Part shown: positions 44,347 through 55,007 of the stretch, one piece after another
Position numbering within the stretch: position 1 is the stretch's first letter
Layout of the letters: each line of letters starts with the position of its first letter
From: Rheinheimera sp.
GTDB taxonomy: Bacteria > Pseudomonadota > Gammaproteobacteria > Enterobacterales > Alteromonadaceae
Reading direction: 5' to 3'
Length of the DNA: 64,000 bases
Assembly (NCBI GenBank): GCA_003482455.1
Contig: DMYW01000055.1
Coordinates: 31,782 to 95,781, forward strand
Notes under the pieces: generated by a model
Told to the model about the DNA's origin: nothing
What the model saw: only the letters and a program-made list of their open reading frames with translations
Databases searched by the model: none
Made by a program: the position numbers and the translations under genes

Positions 44347-45362
44347 TCAGTTTTCAGCGCTTTAAAGCCGTGTTGTGGGCGCGCAATATCGAGTTTTGGC
44401 GTGATCGCACGGCGCTGCTGTGGAACTTGTTGTTCCCCATCTTGTTGGTCGTTGGCTTTGCCGCGGCCTTTTCAGGAGACCCAAAAGCCGAATTTAAAGT
44501 AGGCGTGATGGAAAGTTCTATGCCAATCGAGGAACTGACCGCGATTGAGCAAACCAAATACGTTGAATTTGTCCGGTATCAAGACATCAATAAAGCCCAA
44601 GACAAAGTCCGCCACCACGAATTGGATCTGCTGCTGGATCCAATGAATGCCGAGTATTACGTCAACGACAGCTCGCCGAAAGGATATTTGGTCGAAAAAA
44701 TCCTGCTGCAACAATGGCCGGCACTGACCAAACATACGGTGAGTGGTCAAGCCATTCGGTATGTCGATTTTGTAGTGCCTGGCATTATCGGCATGAACAT
44801 GATGTTTTCCTGTTTGTTTGGGCTTGGTTATGTGTTGGTGCGCTATCGCAAAAACTCAGTGTTAAAGCGGCTGCAAGCGACGCCGTTGTCCGCGTTTGAG
44901 TTTTTGACGGCGCAAGTCGTTTCACGTCTGTTGATTGTGCTGTGTATCGCCAGTTTTCTATTTACGGCCTGTTACTTTTTGGTGGGGTTTGTGATGCGCG
45001 GCTCGCTTGGCCTCTTGCTACTTACAGCTGTGCTGGGCGCACTGGCGATGATTTCATTAGCTTTGCTGATCGTCAGTCGAGTGCGCAGTGAAGAGTTTGC
45101 GGGCGGCATGTTAAACCTAACGACTTGGCCTATGATGCTGCTCTCTGGTGTCTGGTTTAGCTTGGAAGGCGCAGCGCCTGCCGTACAGCAGTTCGCTAAT
45201 CTGTTACCACTGACTCATTTGGTGGGGGCGGCACGGGCCATTATGCTCGATGGCGCTGGTTTTGCTGATGTACAACAGCACTTGTTGGTGCTAGTGAGTA
45301 TGACTGTCGGTTTTTTACTGCTGGCAACTTATTGGTTTCGCTGGCAAGGCGATGGTCGTTGA
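44343..45362 (+). CDS. ABC-2 type exporter permease
   Basis: A 339-residue permease. It has one N-terminal helix (TALLWNLLFPILLVVGFAAAF), an extracytoplasmic domain of about 120 residues, and five C-terminal helices starting VDFVVPGIIGMNMMFSCLFGLGYVLVRYRKNSVLKRLQATPLSAFEF. That last segment is the ABC-2 signature. The region LTTWPMMLLSGVWFSLEGAAPAVQQFANLLPLTHLVGAARAIMLDG is also typical. It partners the preceding ATPase; no third gene is present. Confidence 0.9.
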   Translation: MISFQRFKAVLWARNIEFWRDRTALLWNLLFPILLVVGFAAAFSGDPKAEFKVGVMESSMPIEELTAIEQTKYVEFVRYQDINKAQDKVRHHELDLLLDPMNAEYYVNDSSPKGYLVEKILLQQWPALTKHTVSGQAIRYVDFVVPGIIGMNMMFSCLFGLGYVLVRYRKNSVLKRLQATPLSAFEFLTAQVVSRLLIVLCIASFLFTACYFLVGFVMRGSLGLLLLTAVLGALAMISLALLIVSRVRSEEFAGGMLNLTTWPMMLLSGVWFSLEGAAPAVQQFANLLPLTHLVGAARAIMLDGAGFADVQQHLLVLVSMTVGFLLLATYWFRWQGDGR

Positions 45363-45488
45363 TAGGCTCATCTTGGCGCTACATCGGCGCTTTGGGACAA
45401 GCAGGGCATTAAGCCCTATGAGCTTTTCCTCTAGAAACAATGAACGTCATGAACAACTAACACGATGAATAATTAAATTATGAATAAT

Positions 45489-45516
45489 AAAAAAGGCAGC
45501 TTAAGCTGCCTTTTTT
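45489..45516. terminator. Bidirectional terminator between ABC exporter and metK
   Basis: A fully symmetric AAAAAAGGCAGC/TTAA-centred/GCTGCCTTTTTT hairpin. It serves the plus-strand exporter and minus-strand metK. Confidence 0.88.
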
Positions 45517-45540
45517 ACATCGATGCCAGTACCGCTGAGC

Positions 45541-46692
45541 TTATAAACCAGCATCAGCGCGCAGCGCTTCGGCTTTGTTGGTTTGTTCCCATGGGAACTC
45601 GTTGCGGCCAAAGTGACCGTAGGCAGCGGTTGCTTTATAAATTGGACGCTCTAAGTCCAGCATCTCAATCAGACCATACGGACGCAGGTCAAAATGAGCG
45701 CGAATAAGCTTAATCAGTTGGTCTTCGCTCAGTTTTGACGTGCCAAAAGTCTCAACGCTGATGGATGTTGGATCTGCCACACCAATGGCATATGACACTT
45801 GAATTTCACAGCGTTCAGCAAGACCGGCAGCAACAATGTTTTTCGCCACGTAACGTGCTGCATAGGCAGCTGAGCGGTCCACTTTAGAAGGGTCTTTACC
45901 CGAGAAAGCACCACCACCGTGACGAGCCATACCACCGTAACTATCGACGATGATTTTACGGCCAGTCAAACCACAGTCGCCCATCGGGCCGCCGATCACA
46001 AAACGACCGGTTGGGTTGATGAAAAACTTGGTGCTCTCACGCAGCCATTCAGCTGGCAACACAGGTTTAATGATGTGTTCCATCACAGCTTCACGCAAAT
46101 CAGCGGTGGAAATCGTGTCGCAGTGCTGCGTTGACAACACGACGGCGTCGATACCCACTGGTTTGCCATTTTCATAGATAAATGACAGCTGTGATTTGGC
46201 ATCTGGGCGCAACCATGGCAGCGTGCCGTCTTTGCGCACCTTAGCTTGCTGTTGTACTAAACGGTGTGAATAGGTGATCGGTGCAGGCATCAATACATCA
46301 GTTTCGTTACTGGCGTAACCGAACATCAGGCCTTGGTCACCAGCGCCTTGTTCTTTCGGGTCTTTTTTATCAACACCTTGGTTGATGTCTGGAGATTGTT
46401 TACCGATGGCGCTTAACACGGCGCATGAATTGGCATCAAAACCCATGTCCGAATGGACATAACCAATTTCGCGAATGGTGCTACGAGTTAACTCTTCGAT
46501 ATCAACCCAAGCTGAAGTGGTGATTTCACCACCGACCAGTACCATACCGGTTTTGACAAATGTTTCGCAGGCGACACGGGCTTTCGGATCTTGTTCCAGG
46601 ATGGCATCCAACACCGCGTCCGAAATTTGGTCGGCGATTTTATCCGGATGTCCTTCAGAAACAGATTCAGAGGTGAAAATATGTTGAGCCAT
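45541..46692 (-). CDS. metK: S-adenosylmethionine synthetase
   Basis: Makes S-adenosylmethionine from methionine and ATP. The 383-residue reading starts [29 protein letters not shown], the normal N-terminus; a GTG four codons earlier is not needed. Motifs are [12 protein letters not shown], the P-loop-like [19 protein letters not shown], and [17 protein letters not shown]. It is divergent from tkt, with a 440-base regulatory gap. Candidate MetJ boxes lie upstream; no SAM riboswitch was recognised. Confidence 0.97.
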   Translation of the reverse strand: MAQHIFTSESVSEGHPDKIADQISDAVLDAILEQDPKARVACETFVKTGMVLVGGEITTSAWVDIEELTRSTIREIGYVHSDMGFDANSCAVLSAIGKQSPDINQGVDKKDPKEQGAGDQGLMFGYASNETDVLMPAPITYSHRLVQQQAKVRKDGTLPWLRPDAKSQLSFIYENGKPVGIDAVVLSTQHCDTISTADLREAVMEHIIKPVLPAEWLRESTKFFINPTGRFVIGGPMGDCGLTGRKIIVDSYGGMARHGGGAFSGKDPSKVDRSAAYAARYVAKNIVAAGLAERCEIQVSYAIGVADPTSISVETFGTSKLSEDQLIKLIRAHFDLRPYGLIEMLDLERPIYKATAAYGHFGRNEFPWEQTNKAEALRADAGL

Positions 46693-46704
46693 GTACGTGT
46701 TCAC

Positions 46705-47135
46705 TCTAGTTGATAGTTAATCGGTTTTTCTGGCGACTACACCCTTGGTTAGCCGCCGAAATTTTGGGCTGCGTATTTTAGAGAAACAGTGTCGATGGCG
46801 CCAGCACTTTTTGACGGCCGGACGTCTTAATGCCTGTTTCAAGTTCAAAGTAGTCGGTTTTGTGGCCGTTAGCACGTGGATTTGGGGCCTTTTCAAGCCT
46901 ATACAAGCGCACTTGCGTTGGGATGTTTCGACGTCAAGGACTAACCTACGCTTGAACTATTGTTGCAGATCAGTCGCTTCACTGGCTTTTTACATTGCCA
47001 TTCGGCGCTAGCTCTGGGAAAATGGCTGATACATCCATCCGCGTAAATCATAACAAGCGATGCCATAATCAGCCGTCAGAGCTTCATCATCGCAATTCCT
47101 TGGATATACGATCTGACAATTAAGCAGGAGTGACA
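46705..47135. promoter_or_regulatory. Intergenic region between metK and tkt with candidate MetJ boxes
   Basis: No convincing gene is present in these 430 bases. Tandem met-box-like octamers TGACGGCC (five of eight) and GGACGTCT (seven of eight) lie at 46812-46827, and another GACGTC is at 46930-46935. A minus-strand -10-like TAAAAT at 46775-46780 could serve metK, which would put the octamers about 40-50 bases upstream of the start site. The tkt start has AGGAG at 47126-47130. SAM-I, SAM-II and SAM-IV-type signatures were looked for and not seen. Confidence 0.4.
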
Positions 47136-49133
47136 ATGCCGTCCCGCAAACAACTCGCAAACGCGATCCGTGCTCTGAGTATGGATGCCGTGCAAAAAGC
47201 CAAATCTGGTCATCCAGGTGCCCCAATGGGCATGGCCGACATCGCCGAAGTCTTATGGCGTGATTATTTAAAACATAACCCGCAAGACCCGAAATGGGCA
47301 GACCGCGACCGGTTTATCCTGTCAAACGGTCACGGCTCTATGTTGCTCTACTCACTGCTGCATTTGTCTGGTTATGACTTAAGCATCGATGACCTGAAAA
47401 ACTTCCGTCAGTTGCATTCTAAAACTCCGGGCCACCCAGAATACGGTTATGCACCGGGCGTTGAAACTACAACAGGCCCGTTGGGGCAGGGTATTACCAA
47501 CGCAGTTGGGATGGCGATTGCCGAAAAAGCGCTGGCAGCGCAGTTTAACCGTCCTGGCCACGACGTGGTTGACCATTACACCTACGTCTTTTTAGGTGAT
47601 GGCTGCTTAATGGAAGGGGTTTCGCACGAAGCTTGTTCTTTGGCTGGCACATTAGGTCTTGGCAAATTAATCGCCTTCTGGGATGACAACGGCATTTCTA
47701 TTGACGGCCATGTCGAAGGTTGGTTCACCGATGACACACCAGCACGCTTTAAAGCGTATGGCTGGCACGTAGTTGCCGATGTCGATGGCCATGATAGCGA
47801 AGCGATCCGCGCTGCCATTGACGAAGCGCGTAGCGTTACGGATAAACCGACATTAATCTGCTGTAAAACCATCATAGGTTATGGCTCGCCAAATAAATCA
47901 GGAAGCCATGATTGTCACGGCGCACCGTTAGGCGATGCCGAAATCGCTGCTAGCCGTGAATTCTTGCAATGGGAACATGCTCCATTTGTCATCCCACAAG
48001 AAATCTATGCGGGCTGGGATGGCAAAGCCAAAGGTTCGGCAGCGCAACAAAGCTGGCAACAGAAATTTGACGCCTATGCCAAAGCCTTCCCTGAGCTGGC
48101 TGCTGAATTAAAACGTCGTTTGTCAGGTGAGTTGCCTGCGGATTTTACAGAAAAAGCCAATGCCTACGTTGCACAGTTGCAAGCCAATCCTGCGACCATT
48201 GCTACACGTAAAGCCTCGCAAAACACCCTGAACGCCTTTGGGCCTTGGTTACCTGAATTTATGGGCGGCTCGGCTGACTTAGCCGGTTCAAACTTGACCA
48301 TTTGGTCAGGTTCCAAAGGTGTGGCTGCCGATGACGCTTCTGGTAACTATCTGTTTTACGGCGTGCGTGAATTTGGTATGTCAGCCATCATGAACGGTAT
48401 CGCGTTACATGGTGGCTTTGTACCATACGGCGCAACCTTCTTGATGTTTATGGAATACGCCCGCAATGCAGTTCGGATGGCTGCGCTGATGAAACAACGG
48501 GTTATTTTTGTTTACACACATGACTCGATTGGTCTGGGTGAAGACGGTCCAACCCATCAACCGGTTGAACAATTGGCAGCGCTGCGCGTAACGCCAAACT
48601 TGATGAACTGGCGTCCATGTGACCAAGTTGAATCGGCGGTCGCTTGGCAAGCGGCGGTTGAACGCACCGACGGCCCATCAACACTGATCTTCACGCGGCA
48701 AAACCTAGTACAACAACCACGCAGCGCGCAGCAAGTTGCTGACATTCGCCGTGGCGGCTATGTGCTGCTTGATAGCGACGGGGCACCAGAACTGATTCTG
48801 ATTGCCACAGGTTCAGAAGTAGAATTAGCAGTACAAGCATATAAAGCGTTGTCGGCCAAAGGTCGCAAAGTCCGCGTCGTTTCTATGCCGTCGACCGATG
48901 TGTTTGAAGCGCAAGATGCTGCTTATCGTGAAGCTGTGTTGCCAGCGGCTGTTACCAAACGCGTAGCGGTGGAAGCGGGTATTGTTGACACTTGGTACAA
49001 GTATGTTGGCTTAAATGGCAAAGTGATCGGGATGACCGGCTTTGGCGAGTCAGCTCCGGCAGAACAACTGTTTGAATACTTCGGTATCACGACAAATGCA
49101 GTGATTGAGGCTGCCGAGTCGTTATTGGCGTGA
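47136..49133 (+). CDS. tkt: Transketolase
   Basis: Thiamine-diphosphate enzyme of the pentose phosphate pathway that moves two-carbon units between sugar phosphates. The protein has 665 residues. Motifs are [20 protein letters not shown], the cofactor-binding [67 protein letters not shown], and [24 protein letters not shown] chose the ATG five bases after AGGAG instead of a GTG two codons earlier. It heads tkt-epd-pgk-fba, although a terminator separates it from epd. Confidence 0.96.
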   Translation: MPSRKQLANAIRALSMDAVQKAKSGHPGAPMGMADIAEVLWRDYLKHNPQDPKWADRDRFILSNGHGSMLLYSLLHLSGYDLSIDDLKNFRQLHSKTPGHPEYGYAPGVETTTGPLGQGITNAVGMAIAEKALAAQFNRPGHDVVDHYTYVFLGDGCLMEGVSHEACSLAGTLGLGKLIAFWDDNGISIDGHVEGWFTDDTPARFKAYGWHVVADVDGHDSEAIRAAIDEARSVTDKPTLICCKTIIGYGSPNKSGSHDCHGAPLGDAEIAASREFLQWEHAPFVIPQEIYAGWDGKAKGSAAQQSWQQKFDAYAKAFPELAAELKRRLSGELPADFTEKANAYVAQLQANPATIATRKASQNTLNAFGPWLPEFMGGSADLAGSNLTIWSGSKGVAADDASGNYLFYGVREFGMSAIMNGIALHGGFVPYGATFLMFMEYARNAVRMAALMKQRVIFVYTHDSIGLGEDGPTHQPVEQLAALRVTPNLMNWRPCDQVESAVAWQAAVERTDGPSTLIFTRQNLVQQPRSAQQVADIRRGGYVLLDSDGAPELILIATGSEVELAVQAYKALSAKGRKVRVVSMPSTDVFEAQDAAYREAVLPAAVTKRVAVEAGIVDTWYKYVGLNGKVIGMTGFGESAPAEQLFEYFGITTNAVIEAAESLLA

Positions 49134-49142
49134 GTCAATGAG

Positions 49143-49165
49143 AAAGGGGCTTGATGCCCCTTTTT
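49143..49165 (+). terminator. Intrinsic terminator of tkt
   Basis: Stem AAGGGGC/GCCCCTT with a five-base loop followed by T residues, 10 bases after the tkt stop. Some readthrough into epd is likely given the conserved gene order. Confidence 0.8.
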
Positions 49166-49196
49166 GTTTCATTTTTCAAAGAGAGCTGCACAACGC

Positions 49197-50261
49197 ATGA
49201 CAATTCGTGTTGCCATCAATGGGTTTGGTCGTATTGGCCGCAGTATTGTGCGGGCGATTTTCGAACGAGGTTTGGAGCAACAAATCCAAGTCGTGGCTAT
49301 CAATGAGCTCGCTGACAATGCAGGTATTTGCCACCTTTTGAAGTATGACAGCAGTCACGGTCGGTTTGACTTTCCTGTACACCTGACAGGGAACCTGCTT
49401 CATGTGGCCAACCAAGCCGTCACTTTGTTGCATCAGCAAGACGCGACCTTGTTGCCGTGGCAACAACTTGCGGTGGATGTCGTCCTTGAGTGTACTGGGG
49501 TCTATTCCAGCCGAGCGGATGCGATGAAACATCTAGAAGCGGGCGCTGGCAAGGTGTTGTTTTCACATCCAGGCGGTCCCGATTTGGATGCGACTATAAT
49601 CTGCGGTGTCAACGAGCAGCAGTTGATGCCAACGATGCGTGTAGTCTCAGCAGGTTCATGTACAACAAATTGCATCGTGCCTGTGCTGCACGTGCTGGAT
49701 CAGGCGTTTGGCGTAGAGAGCGGGACTATCACGACGATCCATGCGTCGATGCATGATCAACAAGTGATCGATGCCTATCACCCAGATTTGCGCCGTACCC
49801 GTGCGGCTAGCCAATCCATTATTCCCGTTGACACCAAATTAGCCCGCGGTATTGAGCGGATCATGCCGCACCTAGCTGGACGCTTTGAAGCCATTGCCGT
49901 GCGGGTACCCACGGTCAACGTCACGGCGATGGATCTGTCGGTCACTTTGCATCAGGACGTGACTGTTGATGAGGTCAATCGCGTGCTCAAAGCAGCAAAA
50001 CTGCAACTCAAAGCGGGTATCTTGGATTATACCGAAGAACCACTGGTGTCCGTTGATTTCAACCACGACCCACATTCGTGCATTGTCGATGGTTCGCAAA
50101 CCCGAGTGAGTCACAAACGTTTGGTCAAATGTTTGGTGTGGTGTGACAACGAGTGGGGCTTTGCCAACCGTATGATCGACACTGCATTAGCAATGACTAA
50201 ATCAATTAATGAACCCATTTCAAATCAACTTGAACAAGGAGAGCGCCATGTCAGTCATTAA
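49197..50261 (+). CDS. epd: Erythrose-4-phosphate dehydrogenase (GapB type)
   Basis: GAPDH-family enzyme of 354 residues that oxidises erythrose 4-phosphate for pyridoxal phosphate synthesis. It has the NAD-binding [17 protein letters not shown], the catalytic Cys in [22 protein letters not shown], and [46 protein letters not shown]. That last block follows E. coli Epd rather than GapA, where the equivalent reads differently. Order between tkt (source of erythrose 4-phosphate) and pgk also supports Epd. The internal ATG (MTIRVAING) was chosen over one 11 codons earlier. Confidence 0.92.
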   Translation: MTIRVAINGFGRIGRSIVRAIFERGLEQQIQVVAINELADNAGICHLLKYDSSHGRFDFPVHLTGNLLHVANQAVTLLHQQDATLLPWQQLAVDVVLECTGVYSSRADAMKHLEAGAGKVLFSHPGGPDLDATIICGVNEQQLMPTMRVVSAGSCTTNCIVPVLHVLDQAFGVESGTITTIHASMHDQQVIDAYHPDLRRTRAASQSIIPVDTKLARGIERIMPHLAGRFEAIAVRVPTVNVTAMDLSVTLHQDVTVDEVNRVLKAAKLQLKAGILDYTEEPLVSVDFNHDPHSCIVDGSQTRVSHKRLVKCLVWCDNEWGFANRMIDTALAMTKSINEPISNQLEQGERHVSH

Positions 50262-51429
50262 AATGGCCGATTTAGATTTAACCAACAAACGGGTGTTAAT
50301 CCGCGAGGACCTAAACGTTCCTGTTAAAAATGGCAAAGTAACCTCAGATGCGCGTTTGAAAGCGTCTATCCCAACTATCGAGTTGGCGCTGAGCAAAGGC
50401 GCTCGCGTGATGGTGTGTTCGCATTTAGGCCGTCCAGAGGAAGGCGTTTATGATGCGGAGTATTCGATGCAACCGGTGGTTGACTACCTAAAAAACGCTT
50501 TAACAGCGCCGGTACGTTTGGCTGCTGAATACTTGGATGGCGTCGATGTTGCCGTTGGTGAAGTCGTGGTGTTTGAAAACGTGCGCTTTAACAAAGGCGA
50601 AGGTAAAAACGACGAAACACTTTCGCGCAAACTCGCCGCCTTATGCGACGTATTCGTGATGGACGCCTTTGGCACTGCACATCGTGCACAAGCTACAACC
50701 CATGGCGTTGCCAAATTCGCACCTGTTGCGTGTGCAGGTCCATTGCTTGCTGCCGAATTAGATGCCCTTGCCGCTGCATTGAAAAATCCTAAACGTCCGT
50801 TGGTGGCGATTGTCGGTGGCTCAAAAGTTTCAACTAAACTGACCGTATTAGAATCGCTGTCGAAAGTCGTCGATCAGCTGGTTGTTGGTGGCGGTATCGC
50901 CAACACCTTTATTGCAGCCAATGGCGCTTCTGTAGGTAAATCTTTGTATGAAGCGGATTTAATCCCTGAAGCACAACGACTGATGGCTGCGGCGAAGGCG
51001 GCTGGTGGCAACATCCCTGTCCCAACAGATGTGGTGTGTGGCAAGGTGTTTAGCGAAACAGCCGAGGCTAGCTTAAAAGCTGTGTCAGCCATCGAAGCTG
51101 ACGATATGGTGTTTGATATTGGCCCTGACAGTACGCAAGCATTGGTCGATATTCTGAAGTCTGCCGGCACTATCGTATGGAACGGGCCGGTTGGCGTGTT
51201 TGAATTTGACCAGTTTGGCGCCGGTACTAAAGCTATTGCGCAAGCCATTGCCGAAAGCGACGCATTCAGTATTGCTGGCGGCGGTGATACCCTCGCTGCA
51301 ATTGACAAATACGGTGTTGAATCGAAGATTTCATACATTTCTACAGGCGGTGGTGCCTTCCTTGAATTCTTAGAAGGGAAAGTCCTACCAGCTGTAGAGA
51401 TCCTTGAAGAACGCGCAAAAAGCGTGTAA
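50248..51429 (+). CDS. pgk: Phosphoglycerate kinase
   Basis: Glycolytic enzyme of 393 residues that makes ATP from 1,3-bisphosphoglycerate. Motifs are [85 protein letters not shown], and the nucleotide region [17 protein letters not shown] with GGGDTLAAI. The ATG has AAGGAG eight bases upstream and overlaps the last 14 bases of epd, so the two are coupled. Confidence 0.97.
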   Translation: MSVIKMADLDLTNKRVLIREDLNVPVKNGKVTSDARLKASIPTIELALSKGARVMVCSHLGRPEEGVYDAEYSMQPVVDYLKNALTAPVRLAAEYLDGVDVAVGEVVVFENVRFNKGEGKNDETLSRKLAALCDVFVMDAFGTAHRAQATTHGVAKFAPVACAGPLLAAELDALAAALKNPKRPLVAIVGGSKVSTKLTVLESLSKVVDQLVVGGGIANTFIAANGASVGKSLYEADLIPEAQRLMAAAKAAGGNIPVPTDVVCGKVFSETAEASLKAVSAIEADDMVFDIGPDSTQALVDILKSAGTIVWNGPVGVFEFDQFGAGTKAIAQAIAESDAFSIAGGGDTLAAIDKYGVESKISYISTGGGAFLEFLEGKVLPAVEILEERAKSV

Positions 51430-51452
51430 TAACAATGTTATAAGTGTTGCTT

Positions 51453-51469
51453 TTTATTGCCGCAATAAA
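51453..51469. promoter_or_regulatory. 17-bp perfect palindrome between pgk and fba
   Basis: TTTATTGC-C-GCAATAAA, a perfect 8-bp inverted repeat about the central base, 24 bases after pgk and 89 before fba. There is no T-run after it, so an operator is more likely than a terminator. The cognate regulator is unknown. Confidence 0.35.
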
Positions 51470-51557
51470 GACGCCATCGAGACATTCGAATGAGCCGGAC
51501 CCAAAAGTGGTCAATGCGCACTAAAAAACTCTTACCCTACAAAAAAGTGAGGAAGTC

Positions 51558-52622
51558 ATGGCATTAATTTCGTTACGTCAAATGTTGGACCACGCCGCAG
51601 AATTTGGTTACGGCGTCCCGGCGTTTAACGTCAACAACCTTGAACAAATGCGCGCCATTATGTTGGCTGCAGATGCAACCGACAGCCCTGTTATTGTGCA
51701 GGCGTCAGCAGGCGCTCGTAAATATGCTGGTGCTCCATTCCTGCGCCACTTGATTCTGGCTGCTGTTGAGGAGTTTCCGCATATTCCTGTGGTGATGCAT
51801 CAAGACCATGGCACTTCGCCGGCAGTATGTCAGCGTTCAATTCAACTGGGCTTTTCATCGGTGATGATGGACGGTTCATTGCGCGCAGATGGCAAAACTC
51901 CAGCGGACTACGCTTACAACGTAGAAGTCACACGTCAAGTTGTTGAGATGGCGCATGCCTGTGGCGTGTCCGTTGAAGGTGAACTGGGCTGTTTAGGTTC
52001 GTTGGAAACAGGTTCTGCAGGTGAAGAAGATGGTATCGGCGCTGATTGTGCATTAAGCCATGACCAAATGCTGACTGACCCTGAAGAAGCCGCGCAATTT
52101 GTTAAAGCAACGGGTGTAGATGCATTAGCAATCGCTTGTGGCACTTCCCATGGTGCGTACAAATTTAGTCGTCCACCGACAGGCGACATTCTGGCGATTG
52201 ACCGTATCAAAGAAATCCACGCGCGTATTCCTGATACTCATTTAGTGATGCATGGCTCGAGTTCTGTACCACAAGACTGGTTGGCTATTATCAACGAGTT
52301 TGGTGGTGATATTCCGGAGACCTATGGTGTGCCGGTTGAGCAAATCCAAGAAGGGATCAAATTTGGCGTCCGTAAAGTCAATATTGATACCGATCTACGA
52401 TTGGCATCGACAGGTGCTATTCGTCGTTACTTGGCAAAAAATCCATCAGAGTTTGATCCGCGGAAATATTTCCAAGAGTCGGTAAAAGCAATGATGGCCA
52501 TCTGCAAAGATCGATATGAGGCATTCGGTGCTGCTGGTCAAGCCAGCAAAATCAAACCTCTGTCCCTCGATCAGATGGTTGCTTTATATGATGCAGGAAA
52601 ATTAATTCCGAACATTAAATAA
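51558..52622 (+). CDS. fba: Class II fructose-1,6-bisphosphate aldolase (Calvin-type subgroup)
   Basis: Zinc-dependent aldolase of 354 residues interconverting fructose 1,6-bisphosphate and two triose phosphates. Motifs are [36 protein letters not shown] with zinc ligands, [63 protein letters not shown], and [10 protein letters not shown]. Its length and the GTSHGAYKF block place it in the class IIB/Calvin-type subfamily rather than E. coli FbaA. GAGGAA precedes the ATG. The gene order tkt-epd-pgk-fba is widespread in gammaproteobacteria. Confidence 0.96.
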   Translation: MALISLRQMLDHAAEFGYGVPAFNVNNLEQMRAIMLAADATDSPVIVQASAGARKYAGAPFLRHLILAAVEEFPHIPVVMHQDHGTSPAVCQRSIQLGFSSVMMDGSLRADGKTPADYAYNVEVTRQVVEMAHACGVSVEGELGCLGSLETGSAGEEDGIGADCALSHDQMLTDPEEAAQFVKATGVDALAIACGTSHGAYKFSRPPTGDILAIDRIKEIHARIPDTHLVMHGSSSVPQDWLAIINEFGGDIPETYGVPVEQIQEGIKFGVRKVNIDTDLRLASTGAIRRYLAKNPSEFDPRKYFQESVKAMMAICKDRYEAFGAAGQASKIKPLSLDQMVALYDAGKLIPNIK

Positions 52623-52639
52623 GCAGAAATATCAATAGA

Positions 52640-52670
52640 GGTTTAACGGAAGGTTTTCGACCGTTAAACC
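52640..52670 (+). terminator. Probable terminator hairpin after fba
   Basis: A 10-bp stem GGTTTAACGG/CCGTTAAACC with an 11-base loop, 17 bases past the fba stop. The following T-run is weak (TTGATGATTT), so efficiency is uncertain. Confidence 0.55.
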
Positions 52671-52739
52671 TTGATGATTTGGGTACAACTGTTAGCAAAT
52701 GTTTCGTTGTAACATTTGTGGTAGACGGTCTGTCTCTTA

Positions 52740-52768
52740 TTGACAGCCCGCTTTTTTGCTGCAATGAT
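52740..52768 (+). promoter_or_regulatory. Candidate promoter of the TonB2-type operon
   Basis: TTGACA, 17 bases, AATGAT: a perfect -35 and a four-of-six -10, about 95 bases before the DUF3450 start. A GCCCGC/GCGGGC inverted repeat (52746-52774) overlaps the spacer. I found no clear Fur box. Confidence 0.45.
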
Positions 52769-52862
52769 GCGGGCGGTTTACCCTCTAACCAGGCTATCTT
52801 TATTTACAAAGTTAGCTTCCTAAAAACAGGTTACGTTAATCAGCAATTATTGGTTGGGAACT

Positions 52863-53636
52863 ATGTCTAACAACAATATCCGTAAAAGCCTGATTGCAAC
52901 AGCTTTAGCTGGTGCCGTCACTTTAGTCAGCGGAGTTGCACTTGCAGCTTCTGTCGCCGATATCACAAAAGCAGGCGCAGATAACGCGAAAGCACAAGCC
53001 GCATCTCAGGAAAAAGTCAACAACATCTACGAACAGTCACAAGAATTGTTGGCTGAATATCGTGCCTTGGTTGAGCAAACTGAAAACCTGAAAGTTTACA
53101 ACGATAACGTAAACGAGCAGGTGAAAAACCAAGTCGAAGAGATCGACTCTTTACAAAAACAAATCGGCACAATCGAAGGAACTAAGCAAGGTATCATTCC
53201 TTTGATGACCAAGATGGTTGATACGTTAGAAGCGTTTATCAAAGCGGATATGCCGATTGATTTGACTAAGCGTTTAGAGCGTGTACAACACCTGCGCGAG
53301 TATTTGGTCAACCCATCAATCAATACTTCTGAACAGTACCGCTTGGTGCTGGACGCTTACAAGATTGAGAAAAACTTGGGTACTGTCGTTGCAACTTACA
53401 CAGACAAGTTGAACGTTGACGGTCAAGAGCGCACAGTGAATTTCGTTTACGTTGGACGTATCGCTTTCTTAGCTCTGTCTACTGATGATAAACATGCTTG
53501 GATGTGGAATAAGAAGACCAATGCATGGGAAGAATTAGATCCAGAATACCTGGAATCTACCAAAATGGCGGTTCGCGTAGCTGGTAAACAAGCTGCTCCA
53601 GAACTGTTAAAACTTCCAGTATTCGCAGCGGAGTAA
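52863..53636 (+). CDS. DUF3450 periplasmic coiled-coil protein of a TonB2-type operon
   Basis: A 257-residue protein with a Sec signal peptide (MSNNNIRKSLIATALAGAVTLVSGVALAA). Residues 30-110 form a coiled coil (EKVNNIYEQSQELLAEYRALVEQTENLKVYNDNVNEQVKNQVEEIDSLQKQI). The C-terminal part has VNFVYVGRIAFLALSTDDKHAWMWNKKTNAWEELDPEY, a block conserved in DUF3450. It is the first gene of the six-gene operon and lies seven bases from the TtpC-like gene. The role is unknown; a periplasmic scaffold for the TonB2 complex is inferred from context. Confidence 0.87.
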   Translation: MSNNNIRKSLIATALAGAVTLVSGVALAASVADITKAGADNAKAQAASQEKVNNIYEQSQELLAEYRALVEQTENLKVYNDNVNEQVKNQVEEIDSLQKQIGTIEGTKQGIIPLMTKMVDTLEAFIKADMPIDLTKRLERVQHLREYLVNPSINTSEQYRLVLDAYKIEKNLGTVVATYTDKLNVDGQERTVNFVYVGRIAFLALSTDDKHAWMWNKKTNAWEELDPEYLESTKMAVRVAGKQAAPELLKLPVFAAE

Positions 53637-53642
53637 GAATAA

Positions 53643-55007
53643 ATGAAAAAAGTGTTTAAAGGTTTAGTAATTGCAGCTGCTGTGACCATGTCTGCTGGCG
53701 TTTGTTTAAACGCAGCTGCGGATACAGCAAAGCTGGATCAACTGTTAGAACAAGTGAAGAAAAACCGCGTAGCTGACGCTAAATTGGATGCTGCTCGTGA
53801 ACAAGAGTTCATGTCTGATCGCGCAGACAAGCAAGCTCTGCTGAATAAAGCAAAAGCTGCTTTCGCTGCTGAAGAAGCTCGTCGTAACTCATTACTGAAA
53901 CAGTTTGCTGACAACGATGGCAAAATCACTGCTAAGAAAATCGAGTTAGACCAAGCAAAAGGTACGTTGGGTGAAATGTTCGGTATCGTTCGTGGTACTG
54001 CAACTGAGACAATCGGTTCAATCGCTCAATCAAACATTAGCGCTCAATACACAGGTCGTGAAGCTCTGCTGAAAAACCTGTCAGTTGCAAAACAGCTGCC
54101 AACAATCTCTGAATTAGAAGAGTTGTGGATTGCTCTGCAAACAGAAATGACTGAGTCTGCCAAAGTTGCGAAGTTCGAAGCCGATGTAGTTACCCCAGAA
54201 GGCTCAAAAACCAAAGCAACTCTAGTTCGTGTTGGTTCGTTTAACTTAATCGATGATAACGGTTATGTTCTGTACAACGCAGAGACAAAAGAAGTAGCTC
54301 CTCTTCGCAAACAACCAGAAAGCTTTGTGGTTGCAGATGCGGTAGCATTCAAAAACGCTGCTGGTGGTGAGTTAAAACCTGTTTACGTTGACCCAACAGG
54401 CGGCGGTATCCTGAAAATGAAAACTCAGGAACAAACGCTGGAACAGCAATACCATGCTGGTGGCTTAGTTGGTTATGTAATCACTGCGTTACTGGCCATC
54501 GGTTTATTGATCGCTGTAATTCGTTTCATCGCGCTGAGCGGTGCACAATCGAAGATCAATGCACAATTAAAAGATCTGACAAATCCTAAGTCTGATAACG
54601 CATTAGGTCGCATCTTAAAAGTTTACCACGACAACAAAAACGTTGACGTAGAGAACTTAGAGCTGAAACTTGATGAAGCAGTTCTGCGTGAAACACCAAG
54701 CATCGATGCCGGTATCGGTATTCTGAAGCTGATCGCTGCAGTAGGTCCATTATTAGGTCTGTTGGGTACAGTATTGGGTATGATCGGTGCATTCCAAATG
54801 ATCACTCTGCACGGTACAGGCGACCCGAAAATCATGGCGAACTCAATTTCAATGGCACTTGTAACTACTGTTCAAGGTCTGTTGTGTGCTCTGCCGTTGT
54901 TGTTCTTACACTCACTGTTACAATCTAAAGCAAACTCTGTACTGCACATCCTGGATGAGCAAAGCGCTGGTATCATCGCTGCTCATGCGGAGAAGGAGAA
55001 AGCGTAA
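53643..55007 (+). CDS. TtpC-like MotA/TolQ/ExbB proton channel protein
   Basis: A 454-residue ExbB-family protein with an N-terminal extension. There is a signal peptide (MKKVFKGLVIAAAVTMSAGVCLNAAA), a periplasmic coiled coil (residues 28-120), a beta-rich part ending near residue 255, a membrane helix (VGYVITALLAIGLLIAVIRFIAL), and the MotA/ExbB pore region (LKLIAAVGPLLGLLGTVLGMIGAFQMI, then MALVTTVQGLLCALPLLFLHSLL). This layout fits TtpC, the fourth component of vibrio TonB2 systems. Codon use (mostly CGT, GGT, GTT, GCT) suggests high expression. The next gene begins in its stop codon (TAATG). Confidence 0.88.
   Translation: MKKVFKGLVIAAAVTMSAGVCLNAAADTAKLDQLLEQVKKNRVADAKLDAAREQEFMSDRADKQALLNKAKAAFAAEEARRNSLLKQFADNDGKITAKKIELDQAKGTLGEMFGIVRGTATETIGSIAQSNISAQYTGREALLKNLSVAKQLPTISELEELWIALQTEMTESAKVAKFEADVVTPEGSKTKATLVRVGSFNLIDDNGYVLYNAETKEVAPLRKQPESFVVADAVAFKNAAGGELKPVYVDPTGGGILKMKTQEQTLEQQYHAGGLVGYVITALLAIGLLIAVIRFIALSGAQSKINAQLKDLTNPKSDNALGRILKVYHDNKNVDVENLELKLDEAVLRETPSIDAGIGILKLIAAVGPLLGLLGTVLGMIGAFQMITLHGTGDPKIMANSISMALVTTVQGLLCALPLLFLHSLLQSKANSVLHILDEQSAGIIAAHAEKEKA

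Noticed and set aside
46705..46850. SAM riboswitch before metK
   Set aside because: None of the conserved SAM riboswitch cores was found; met-box-like octamers are a better explanation.
46745..47011. An 88-codon plus-strand frame in the metK-tkt gap
   Set aside because: No ribosome site, no recognisable domain, and it overlaps the likely metK promoter and met boxes.
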